From Candidatus Woesebacteria bacterium (GTDB lineage: Bacteria > Patescibacteriota > Microgenomatia > UBA8517 > UBA10165): a stretch of DNA of 14,228 nucleotides. Both the position numbers and the translations under genes were made by a program. This document shows, one piece after another, positions 1 through 5,498 of the stretch. The notes beneath the pieces are model-generated. The model was given only the letters and a program-made list of their open reading frames with translations. It was not told where the DNA came from and searched no databases. Every line of letters starts with the position of its first letter. Position 1 is the stretch's first letter. Location: contig NZCP01000016.1 in the NCBI GenBank assembly GCA_002686465.1, positions 1 through 14,228 on the forward strand, given 5' to 3'.

Positions 1-212
1 CTCACTCTGAAGAAGAGATAGTATTGTGCGCAGTGTCCTTTTTTGCGACCCTTGATGAATGTGAGAGTCGAGAGAATGGTGGAACTCCAGAGGGAATGAC
101 AGAGGATAGTTGGGAACGCATGGTCCGTTCAATTTCTCCACAGAGAAGGGTTCTGATACTGGCACTTTGCAACGAATTGCGAGAAGTTATCGGTCTTAAA
201 CCTCTCGTCTGA
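1..212 (+). CDS. Unidentified protein, C-terminal fragment (5' end outside the window)
   Basis: The reading frame is open from the first complete codon (base 3) to a TGA at 210-212, so about 69 C-terminal residues are visible. The fragment starts HSEEEIVLCAVSF and ends in a helical, leucine-rich stretch (RRVLILALCNELREVIGLK). I do not recognise the family. No start with a ribosome binding site is visible inside the window, and the frame runs through the left edge, so I read it as a truncated gene rather than a small ORF starting at the TTG at base 24. The next gene starts 43 nt downstream from its own promoter. Its status as a real gene rests on the open frame, the direction shared with its neighbour and plausible composition. 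Confidence 0.5.
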   Translation, partial: HSEEEIVLCAVSFFATLDECESRENGGTPEGMTEDSWERMVRSISPQRRVLILALCNELREVIGLKPLV

Positions 213-217
213 GAAGC

Positions 218-247
218 TTGCACTTTTGCAGCTGACTGCTCTATAAT
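218..247 (+). promoter_or_regulatory. Promoter of the 65-aa ORF (TTGCAC - 18 nt - TATAAT)
   Basis: A -35-like TTGCAC (218-223) and a perfect TATAAT (242-247) are separated by 18 nt. The predicted transcription start is about base 254, two bases before the ATG at 256, so the message would be nearly leaderless. No Shine-Dalgarno sequence could fit. Confidence 0.6.
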
Positions 248-255
248 GGCACATT

Positions 256-453
256 ATGACAATAGAAGGTGATATAAAACCCAGCTCTGGTCGGTTTACA
301 AATAAGCGGCTTATGAGTCAAAGGGTAGGTGAGATTCTTACATCTGAGGAGAGAAGCGATCTTTGGAGGAAATTAGATGAACGCAGGGTACAACAAGGCC
401 CACTCTGCGATTACTTCCAGACGTTTACAACAGGTAGAGGTCATTTCGTGTAG
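256..453 (+). CDS. Unidentified small protein, 65 aa
   Basis: The ORF runs from ATG 256 to TAG 451-453. The product is hydrophilic and basic, with one probable helix in the middle (SQRVGEILTSEERSDLWRKL) and no membrane segment or signal peptide. I do not recognise a family. The main support for a real gene is the near-consensus promoter placed so that its start point falls at the ATG, an arrangement repeated at murA, mraY and other genes here. It converges on ispG, whose stop codon is 47 bases away. That 47-bp gap holds no hairpin followed by a T-run, so no terminator can be assigned. It could be a chance ORF. Confidence 0.45.
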   Translation: MTIEGDIKPSSGRFTNKRLMSQRVGEILTSEERSDLWRKLDERRVQQGPLCDYFQTFTTGRGHFV

Positions 454-500
454 GTTTTGGATGGTGGGGAACAGACAGTGATGTTGTTCTCAGATGAGTA

Positions 501-1670
501 TTAAGACTCTCCACGTTCCGTAATGAGGCGGTTTAGTGCCTCTTTATAGCGAGGTATAATTTCTTCGTAGGTGAAAGCTCCCAGGCGTTTATCTTTTTGC
601 ATCAAGTTTACATGAGTCGGTCCGCACCAAAGTCCTAGGTCTGCTCTATCAGTCTCCCCTGGTCCATTTACACGACATCCCATAACTGCAACGTCAATTT
701 GGTGCTCGCGGGCAAATGCGCTAGTTTCTGCCACTCTTTCTGCCAGATCGACAAATGCCTCATTTTCCACTCGTGAGCAAGAGGGGCAAGAGATCAAATT
801 AAAACCCTCGGTTTCTCCGAAGGTTGTTTGCGGAACTTTACCTTCAAAAACGTCTTTTATGATCTGGTAACCGGTAGATATTTCAAGCGTCTTTAGTCTA
901 TTCGGAACAGTCAGCGAAACTCTGAGGGTCTCGCCAATACCGGAGGCAAGTAATAGGAAGAATGCTAATCGCGTTTTGGCCTCCCCGAGGATTGGAAGAC
1001 CTGCCTCTGTTACACCCAAATGCAGAGGAACATCGGGCATGAGGCTTGCAAAACGCCTATTTGCCTCGACTACTTTTTTGGGATCTGAATCTTTTAGAGA
1101 AACAACATAGCGATCAAAACCAAGTCCATCCAGAATTTGACAATGTTCCAGCGCCGATTCGACCATGGGCGAGATAGTATCGTCACCGAACCTATTTGCT
1201 AACTCAGGGTCAACGGATCCACAATTAACACCTATACGAATCGCACAATTGTGATTTGCTGCCGCGTCAGCAATAAAGGCAACTTTATCGCGTACAGACT
1301 TATCTCTTTCATGATGGTGCAAATGCCCAGGGTTATAGCGAATTTTATTGACATAAGGTGCAACGAGTAGAGCAAGACGCCAATTTTCTTGGAGATCAAC
1401 TGAAAGAACTGCGTCAGTTCTTTCCCTTATCTCAGCTAAAACCTCTACGTCTCTCCGCGAGTCAACAGCAATTCGGACTATTCCTGCTCCAGCGGCTTGA
1501 AGTGCTTTTATCTGGCCAACGGTTGCCTCTACATCTTGAGTTTTTGTTGCAGTCATTGATTGGACGACAATAAGGGCGTCTCCACCAATAAGTACCTTCC
1601 CGACTTTAACGACACGAGTGATTCTTCTTACCGGTTTTTCGGGGGTTATGTCTTGAACCCTTTCATGCAT
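501..1670 (-). CDS. ispG: 4-hydroxy-3-methylbut-2-enyl diphosphate synthase (flavodoxin/ferredoxin), IspG/GcpE
   Basis: IspG reduces methylerythritol cyclodiphosphate to HMBPP, the penultimate step of the MEP isoprenoid pathway, in the cytosol with a [4Fe-4S] cluster. The product is 389 aa from the start chosen here. The N-terminal half is the TIM barrel (VVQSMTATKTQDVEATVGQI near the start, RIGVNCGSVD in the middle). The C-terminal reductase-like part carries the cluster ligands: ISCPSC, then MGCRVNGPGE, so three Cys plus the Glu seven residues after the third Cys, spaced as in the family. An in-frame ATG lies 18 nt further upstream (1688), but a perfect - strand TATAAT (1682-1677) sits inside those codons. 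The ATG at 1670 is exactly where transcription should begin, so I prefer the shorter form beginning MHERVQDI. It diverges from mraZ. It supplies precursor for undecaprenyl phosphate, the lipid carrier used by MraY and MurG. Confidence 0.93.
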   Translation of the reverse strand: MHERVQDITPEKPVRRITRVVKVGKVLIGGDALIVVQSMTATKTQDVEATVGQIKALQAAGAGIVRIAVDSRRDVEVLAEIRERTDAVLSVDLQENWRLALLVAPYVNKIRYNPGHLHHHERDKSVRDKVAFIADAAANHNCAIRIGVNCGSVDPELANRFGDDTISPMVESALEHCQILDGLGFDRYVVSLKDSDPKKVVEANRRFASLMPDVPLHLGVTEAGLPILGEAKTRLAFFLLLASGIGETLRVSLTVPNRLKTLEISTGYQIIKDVFEGKVPQTTFGETEGFNLISCPSCSRVENEAFVDLAERVAETSAFAREHQIDVAVMGCRVNGPGETDRADLGLWCGPTHVNLMQKDKRLGAFTYEEIIPRYKEALNRLITERGES

Positions 1671-1676
1671 GGAAAG

Positions 1677-1682
1677 ATTATA
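1677..1682 (-). promoter_or_regulatory. -10 box of ispG (TATAAT on the - strand)
   Basis: Plus-strand ATTATA reads TATAAT on the - strand. Six bases (CTTTCC) separate it from the ATG at 1670, so the predicted +1 is the A of that ATG, a leaderless message. I see no convincing -35 at the usual distance. Confidence 0.55.
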
Positions 1683-1727
1683 CAACATGGGGGTTGAGCA
1701 TTATTTGAGAGTTGGTGAAACTGGGAC

Positions 1728-1756
1728 TTGACAAGTCCGTGAAAATACATCAATAT
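1728..1756 (+). promoter_or_regulatory. Probable main dcw promoter upstream of mraZ
   Basis: A perfect TTGACA (1728-1733) is followed after 17 nt by CAATAT (1751-1756), which keeps the A2, A5 and T6 of a -10 box. Transcription would start near 1763, at the edge of the MraZ-type boxes, giving a leader of about 70 nt before mraZ. A weaker alternative -10 (AATACT, 1799-1804) would place the boxes at its -35 region. Confidence 0.5.
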
Positions 1757-1761
1757 GGATG

Positions 1762-1781
1762 AAAGTGGTGAAAAGTGGTGA
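1762..1781 (+). promoter_or_regulatory. MraZ operator: two tandem AAAGTGGTGA boxes
   Basis: AAAGTGGTGA occurs twice head to tail (1762-1771 and 1772-1781), a 10-bp period of one helical turn. A degraded third copy (AATATGGATG, 1752-1761) precedes them, and TTGGTGA lies further upstream at 1712-1718. MraZ proteins of other bacteria bind GTGG-type direct repeats with a 10-bp period just upstream of mraZ. These boxes have that core, phasing and place. They overlap the predicted start point, which suits autorepression. Confidence 0.7.
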
Positions 1782-1833
1782 ATAACACGCTCGCCGCTAA
1801 TACTTAACAAGATTGGTCCTGCCCAAAGGATAG

Positions 1834-2265
1834 ATGTTAATAGGGCAGTACCATACAAAGATTAGCAGTAAAGGTAGAACGGCCTTGCCATCTCGATTTC
1901 GAAGATACTTGGGAAGGAAAGTTGTTATCAGTCGTTGGTATGAGGGGTCATTAGCCGTTTTTAGCAATACTGCTTGGGAAAGAGTTCTGGATAAAGCGTT
2001 AGGCGAGGCTCTCTTGACTGGTCCAACGCGGGATACAGAGCGGTTTTTGCTCGGTGGAGCTTATGAGATTGAATTGGACGCTCAAGGTCGTTTTGTGGCG
2101 CCAGGTCCTTTGAGAAAGTACGCAGGGTTGGAAGACGAGGTTGTATTTATAGGACTGCGCAGCAGAGTTGAAGTTTGGAGCAGAAACCGCTGGAAAGAGA
2201 AGGAGATTGAGGTTACGAAGAACGCAGAGAAGCTGATTGAGCACGTTCAAAAAGTAAAAAGTTAA
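1834..2265 (+). CDS. mraZ: Transcriptional regulator MraZ
   Basis: MraZ is the AbrB-like repressor of the dcw operon. This 143-aa product has the two expected swapped-hairpin SpoVT/AbrB modules: the first near residues 5-50 with KISSKGRTALPSRFR, the second near residues 75-120 with ELDAQGRFVAPGPLRKY. Both carry the conserved D/S-x-K/Q-G-R...P signature. The start is secure on the upstream side because an in-frame TAG (1831-1833) abuts the ATG. AAAGGA (1825-1830) could be a ribosome binding site but is unusually close, 3 nt away. It is first in the + strand run; rsmH begins 3 nt after its stop. Two tandem GTGG boxes upstream make autorepression likely. Confidence 0.95.
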   Translation: MLIGQYHTKISSKGRTALPSRFRRYLGRKVVISRWYEGSLAVFSNTAWERVLDKALGEALLTGPTRDTERFLLGGAYEIELDAQGRFVAPGPLRKYAGLEDEVVFIGLRSRVEVWSRNRWKEKEIEVTKNAEKLIEHVQKVKS

Positions 2266-2268
2266 AAC

Positions 2269-3180
2269 ATGGAGAAGCACAAACCGGTGCTGCTCAAGGA
2301 AGTTTTACATTTTCTTGATGTTGGTCCGGGGCGTCGTTTTATAGATTCCACTGCTGGGGGCGGTGGTCATACGGAAGCAATTCTTGAAAGGAAAGCGAAA
2401 GTTTTAGGAATTGACCAAGACCCAGCAGCATTAGAGATAGTAAGAAAACGTTTAAAAGTCCGCCTTCGCACAAGGCCACGGCGAGACAAGACCCGCCCTA
2501 ACGTTTTCAGGGTCAAGTTAGTTCAAAAAAACTTCACACATCTTCAAGAAGTTGCTTCAAAGGAAGGATTTCAAAAAATCAATGGTGTCCTATTTGATTT
2601 GGGATTTGCCAGTTTTCAGCTCGATTCCGGGCATGGCTTATCATTTTCTAGGGAAGAACCGCTTGATATGCGGCTTGACCCAACATTGGGGGTCACGGCA
2701 AGCGATTTAGTTAATAGTCTACCTGAACATGAACTTACTAAACTATTTTTTGAATTTGGTCAGGAAAAACAGGCTCGGGCAATTGCCCGTAATATTGTTC
2801 GTACACGTTCTTTAAAACCAGTAGAAACTACCACTGAACTTGCAAGTTTAGTGGAAGAAGTATACAAAAGGCACCCAGGAAACCGTATCCATCCTGCAAC
2901 CCGTGTGTTCATGGCCTTGCGGATGGCTGTTAATACTGAACTTGAGAACTTGGAGCAGGCATTACCTCAAGCGGTAGAGGTTTTGAAAAAGGGTGGGAGG
3001 CTAGTTGTAATTAGTTTCCATTCAGGTGAGGACAGGATTGTAAAAGAGTTTATGAGAAAGGCAGAAAAAGAAGGCCTTCTTAAAATTCTAACAAAAAAAC
3101 CTGTAATGCCTAAAGAGGAAGAAATTGAAGGGAATCCTAGAGCAAGAAGCGCAAAATTGCGAGCAGCGGAGAAAATTTAA
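2269..3180 (+). CDS. rsmH: 16S rRNA (cytosine1402-N4)-methyltransferase RsmH (MraW)
   Basis: RsmH uses SAM to methylate N4 of C1402 in the ribosomal P site. The 303-aa product shows the family order: the N-terminal KPVLLKEVL, the SAM loop DSTAGGGGHTEAIL (about residues 26-39), the acidic DQDP, FDLGFASFQLD, the substrate-side HPATRVFMALRMAVN, and the C-terminal NPRARSAKLRA. An unusual basic insertion, rich in Arg (about residues 64-79, bases 2458-2508), lies between the SAM-binding strand and the VQKNF strand. It is locally more GC-rich than its surroundings. The start follows mraZ by 3 nt with no clear ribosome binding site, suggesting translational coupling. The stop TAA overlaps the first possible ATG of the next gene. 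Confidence 0.95.
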   Translation: MEKHKPVLLKEVLHFLDVGPGRRFIDSTAGGGGHTEAILERKAKVLGIDQDPAALEIVRKRLKVRLRTRPRRDKTRPNVFRVKLVQKNFTHLQEVASKEGFQKINGVLFDLGFASFQLDSGHGLSFSREEPLDMRLDPTLGVTASDLVNSLPEHELTKLFFEFGQEKQARAIARNIVRTRSLKPVETTTELASLVEEVYKRHPGNRIHPATRVFMALRMAVNTELENLEQALPQAVEVLKKGGRLVVISFHSGEDRIVKEFMRKAEKEGLLKILTKKPVMPKEEEIEGNPRARSAKLRAAEKI

Positions 3181-3494
3181 TGACAAGAGGTGAAAAACAG
3201 ATGAAAAATAGTAAGCCTAAAAAGGTCTGGGTTGTTGTGTCTTTGCTTTTGGCATTTGTTTTGACAACTCAGCTTGTGGTGAGTAATGTTTTGGCAGGAA
3301 GAGGGGGAGAATTGGCTGTGCTTGAAACTGCCTCATATAGTCTTGCACAGGAGAATCAATTTTTGAAACAGGAACTAGCAACAAAGACGTCGTTGCTGTA
3401 TATTGAATCGCAGGCAGAGGAGCTGGGATTTGGTGGTCCGGACTCAATAATTTATATTGATCTAAGCTTACCTGTGGCCTCCTTGCCTCAGTAG
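3180..3494 (+). CDS. ftsL: FtsL/DivIC-like septum protein
   Basis: The product is a 104-aa bitopic membrane protein: a short basic cytoplasmic tail, one membrane segment (about residues 15-39, VWVVVSLLLAFVLTTQLVV), then a heptad-like extracytoplasmic part (LETASYSLAQENQFLKQEL). That architecture, the size and the place between rsmH and ftsI identify it as the FtsL/DivIC class, which joins FtsQ and activates FtsW-FtsI. Sequence conservation in this class is low, so the name rests mainly on topology and position. The ATG at 3180 overlaps the rsmH stop (TAATG). A second in-frame ATG at 3201 has a good ribosome binding site and may be the true start, giving 97 aa. ftsI follows 5 nt after the stop. 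Confidence 0.75.
   Translation: MTRGEKQMKNSKPKKVWVVVSLLLAFVLTTQLVVSNVLAGRGGELAVLETASYSLAQENQFLKQELATKTSLLYIESQAEELGFGGPDSIIYIDLSLPVASLPQ
3187..3192 (+). promoter_or_regulatory. Shine-Dalgarno GAGGTG favouring an ftsL start at 3201
   Basis: GAGGTG stands 8 nt before the ATG at 3201, the best ribosome binding site seen at any start in this window. It lies inside the coding frame if ftsL starts at 3180, so it argues for the shorter protein. Confidence 0.5.
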
Positions 3495-3499
3495 TTACC

Positions 3500-5257
3500 G
3501 TGACAATTTCTTCAGATGCAAGAGTTAAGTTTTTAAGTTTGTTATTTTTGGTTGTGGGAGCACTCCTTTTAGCCCGTCTTTTTTCTTGGCAAGTTCTACG
3601 ATCTGATGAATTAACAGAGCTAGCCCGTGGTCAACACCAGATTTCTCGGGCAATTCCGGCTATTCGTGGTTCAATTTTGGCTTCAGATGGTTTTCCTCTG
3701 GCTGCACCCGCCGAAGCGTGGCTTGTCTGGGCCTCCCTACCTGATATAGAAGATTCACGAAAAGTCGCAGCACATCTTGCACCTATCCTTGCTCCTAAAC
3801 CTACGCCAATTGAGGAAGAAGCAACGGAATCTGCGATACCAACCGAAAAAGAGCTGATTTTGGCAGAGGAGGAAAGGCTGAAAGAAATTTTGACAAAAGA
3901 AGGTGTGGTTTGGGTGCCGCTCAAGCATAGAGTGACTCGCGAGACGAAAGAAGAAATTTACTCCCTTGGACTTTCTGGTATTGGCTTTGATTTGGAAGAG
4001 TCGCGGAGTTATCCAGAGGGGACGATGGCAGCTCAACTTTTGGGGTTTGTGGGTAAAGATGCTGCAGGTGAGGATAAGGGATATTTTGGCCTTGAGGGTT
4101 ACTACGATCTTACTCTTTCAGGAACACGCGGTGTTAAGGCTTGGGAGAAAGACGCATTTGGGAATCCCATACTGTTGGGGATATCGCGCAATATATCTTC
4201 AGCCAACGGACTTAGTTTGCAGACACATATTGACCGGTCCGTACAGTGGACTTTGGAAAAAAACTTAGAGAAAGGGATTGAAAGATATGGTGCGGTTGCA
4301 GGATCAGTTGTTGTTATGAATCCGAAAGATGGAGGGGTTTTAGGTATGGCTTCTTGGCCGAGTTATGACCCGTCCCGCTTTACATCCTTTGAGGAGGAAG
4401 ATTTTGCCAGCCCTGTAGTCGGGGACTCTTTTGAGCCGGGGTCGATATTTAAAGTTCTAGTAATGGCGGGAGCTTTGGATAAAGAGGTAATCAAAGAAGA
4501 CTCAAAATGTGATATTTGTGAGGGTCCAAAACGAGTTGCAGAATACACTATAAGTACTTGGGATAATACATATTATCCTGATAGTACGCCGACTGAGATT
4601 ATTCAGCATTCTGACAATGTCGGTATGGTTTGGGTGGCAGAAAGCCTAGGCATTGAGGCTTTGCTAGATTACCTAGAGAGATTTGGAATAGGAAAAACTA
4701 CTAGTATAGATCTCCAAGGAGAAGCAAATCCTAAATTGCGGTCTGAGGCAGATTGGACGACAGTTGATCTTGCAACAGCAGGGTTCGGACAAGGAGTTGC
4801 TGTGACACCAATACAAATGGTGACTGCAGTCGCAGGAATTGCCAATGAAGGGAGGGTGCCTGTTCCTCAAGTGGTGGACAAAGTTATAGGTGTTGGGTGG
4901 GAGCAAGATATTAAGCCACAATTTCAGGGTCAGGCTATATCGTCAGGTGCTGCAAGAAAGATAACAGAGATGATGATTAATGCAGTAGAGTCTGGCGAGG
5001 CTCAATGGACAAGACTACGAGGTTTTCAGGTTGCTGGAAAGACTGGTACTGCGCAAATTGCGGTGCGTGGGCATTATGACGAGGAAAAGACAATCGCCTC
5101 GTTTGTTGGTTTTGCACCTGCAGATGATCCAAAGTTTGTCATGTTGGTAACGCTACGTGAGCCGCAAAGCTCCCCTTGGGCGTCTGAAACAGCAGCCCCT
5201 CTTTGGTTTTCTATAGCAAACGATCTTTTTCCATATTTTGGCATCCAGCCGAAATAA
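3500..5257 (+). CDS. ftsI: Septal class B penicillin-binding protein (FtsI/PBP3-like transpeptidase)
   Basis: FtsI crosslinks septal peptidoglycan together with FtsW. The 585-aa product starts at GTG. It has one N-terminal membrane helix (about residues 11-29) and a pedestal/dimerisation domain beginning RAIPAIRGSILASDG. The transpeptidase domain has all three active-site motifs: SIFK (Ser315, Lys318), SDN (Ser371-Asn373) and KTGT (Lys514-Thr517). No PASTA domain is visible. An acidic, proline-bearing stretch (about residues 94-130) expands the pedestal. The last seven codons and the stop (YFGIQPK*) form the first unit of the tandem hairpin repeat that fills the next 230 bp, so the C terminus may have been shaped by that repeat. 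The GTG lies 5 nt past the ftsL stop. FtsI rather than an elongation PBP2 is inferred from the dcw context. Confidence 0.92.
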   Translation: MTISSDARVKFLSLLFLVVGALLLARLFSWQVLRSDELTELARGQHQISRAIPAIRGSILASDGFPLAAPAEAWLVWASLPDIEDSRKVAAHLAPILAPKPTPIEEEATESAIPTEKELILAEEERLKEILTKEGVVWVPLKHRVTRETKEEIYSLGLSGIGFDLEESRSYPEGTMAAQLLGFVGKDAAGEDKGYFGLEGYYDLTLSGTRGVKAWEKDAFGNPILLGISRNISSANGLSLQTHIDRSVQWTLEKNLEKGIERYGAVAGSVVVMNPKDGGVLGMASWPSYDPSRFTSFEEEDFASPVVGDSFEPGSIFKVLVMAGALDKEVIKEDSKCDICEGPKRVAEYTISTWDNTYYPDSTPTEIIQHSDNVGMVWVAESLGIEALLDYLERFGIGKTTSIDLQGEANPKLRSEADWTTVDLATAGFGQGVAVTPIQMVTAVAGIANEGRVPVPQVVDKVIGVGWEQDIKPQFQGQAISSGAARKITEMMINAVESGEAQWTRLRGFQVAGKTGTAQIAVRGHYDEEKTIASFVGFAPADDPKFVMLVTLREPQSSPWASETAAPLWFSIANDLFPYFGIQPK

Positions 5258-5317
5258 TGCCTGTATTTTGGCATCCAGCCGAAATAATGCCTGTATTTTG
5301 GCATCCAGCCGAAATAA
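5234..5317 (+). repeat. Tandem 30-bp hairpin repeat, 2.8 copies, starting inside ftsI
   Basis: Two identical 30-bp units (5234-5263, 5264-5293) and a third of 24 bp (5294-5317) lie head to tail. Each begins TATTTTGGCATCCAGCCG, continues AAATAA and, in the full copies, ends TGCCTG. Each can fold: TATTTTGGC, loop ATCCA, GCCGAAATA, a 9-bp stem with one G-T pair. The first unit contains the last codons and stop of ftsI, so the array repeats the 3' end of that gene. No T-run follows the stems, so these are not standard terminators. Confidence 0.9.
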
Positions 5318-5319
5318 AC

Positions 5320-5418
5320 TACCCCAAGCCAGGAGGCTTGTGGTATTTTGATACGGGGCTGTGCTACCTCGCCTCCGGCGAGGCGGCGCCTCATCCCCAA
5401 GTACAAAAACTTGGGGTA
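5320..5418. repeat. Palindromic MITE-like element, about 99 bp, with 9-bp inverted ends
   Basis: TACCCCAAG (5320-5328) and its exact complement CTTGGGGTA (5410-5418) bound a segment with three further hairpins. They are CAAGCC/GGCTTG with loop AGGA (5325-5340, extendable past one mismatch to TACC/GGTA), GC-rich CCTCGCC/GGCGAGG with loop TCC (5367-5383), and CCCCAAGT/ACTTGGGG with loop ACAAAA (5395-5416). It is richer in GC than the flanks and contains no sizeable ORF. It splits the 30-bp repeat array between units 3 and 4. This looks like an inserted non-coding palindromic element; whether it recurs elsewhere in the genome cannot be seen here. Confidence 0.6.
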
Positions 5419-5468
5419 TTCGGCTTGCAGCCGGTGTAATAATGCCTGTATTTTGGCTTACCATCCAG
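5417..5468 (+). repeat. Two diverged units of the 30-bp repeat beyond the palindromic element
   Basis: Unit 4 (5417-5448) reads TATTCGGCTTGCAGCCG, then ends TAATAATGCCTG, keeping the hairpin (CGGCT, TGC, AGCCG). Unit 5 (5449-5468) reads TATTTTGGC, then five extra bases TTACC, then ATCCAG. Bases 5438-5457 match 5253-5272 exactly over 20 nt. The array therefore once spanned at least five units and ends about 15 bp before the murA -10 box. Confidence 0.7.
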
Positions 5469-5482
5469 ATTGACGGCGTTTT

Positions 5483-5491
5483 TGGTATAAT
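5483..5491 (+). promoter_or_regulatory. Extended -10 promoter of murA (TGGTATAAT)
   Basis: A perfect TATAAT (5486-5491) is preceded by the TGn of an extended -10. The predicted +1 (5498) is one base before the murA ATG at 5499, so the message is effectively leaderless. TTGACG at 5470-5475 is only 10 nt upstream of the -10, too close to serve as its -35. Confidence 0.7.
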
Positions 5492-5498
5492 ATAGGCG

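Noticed and set aside
1999..2280. 93-codon - strand frame opposite mraZ
   Set aside because: It lies entirely against mraZ and its junction with rsmH. Leu/Asn-rich random-looking composition, with no promoter or ribosome binding site seen.
5234..5317. Short direct repeats that could suggest a CRISPR array
   Set aside because: The units are contiguous with no unique spacers, and the first one is ftsI coding sequence. They form a tandem repeat, not a CRISPR.
5395..5416. CCCCAAGT/ACTTGGGG hairpin as terminator of the ftsI operon
   Set aside because: The stem is good but is followed by TATTCGG rather than a T-run. It is part of a larger symmetric element.
5153..5464. Open frames on both strands through the repeat (repeating residues such as FRLDAKIQAL or WHPAEIMPV)
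   Set aside because: They arise because the 30-bp unit is divisible by three and free of stops in several frames. They have no start signals or recognisable family and overlap ftsI or a non-coding gap.
5470..5491. TTGACG paired with TATAAT as a full murA promoter
   Set aside because: The spacer is only 10 nt, too short for RNA polymerase. The TGn extension explains the promoter better.
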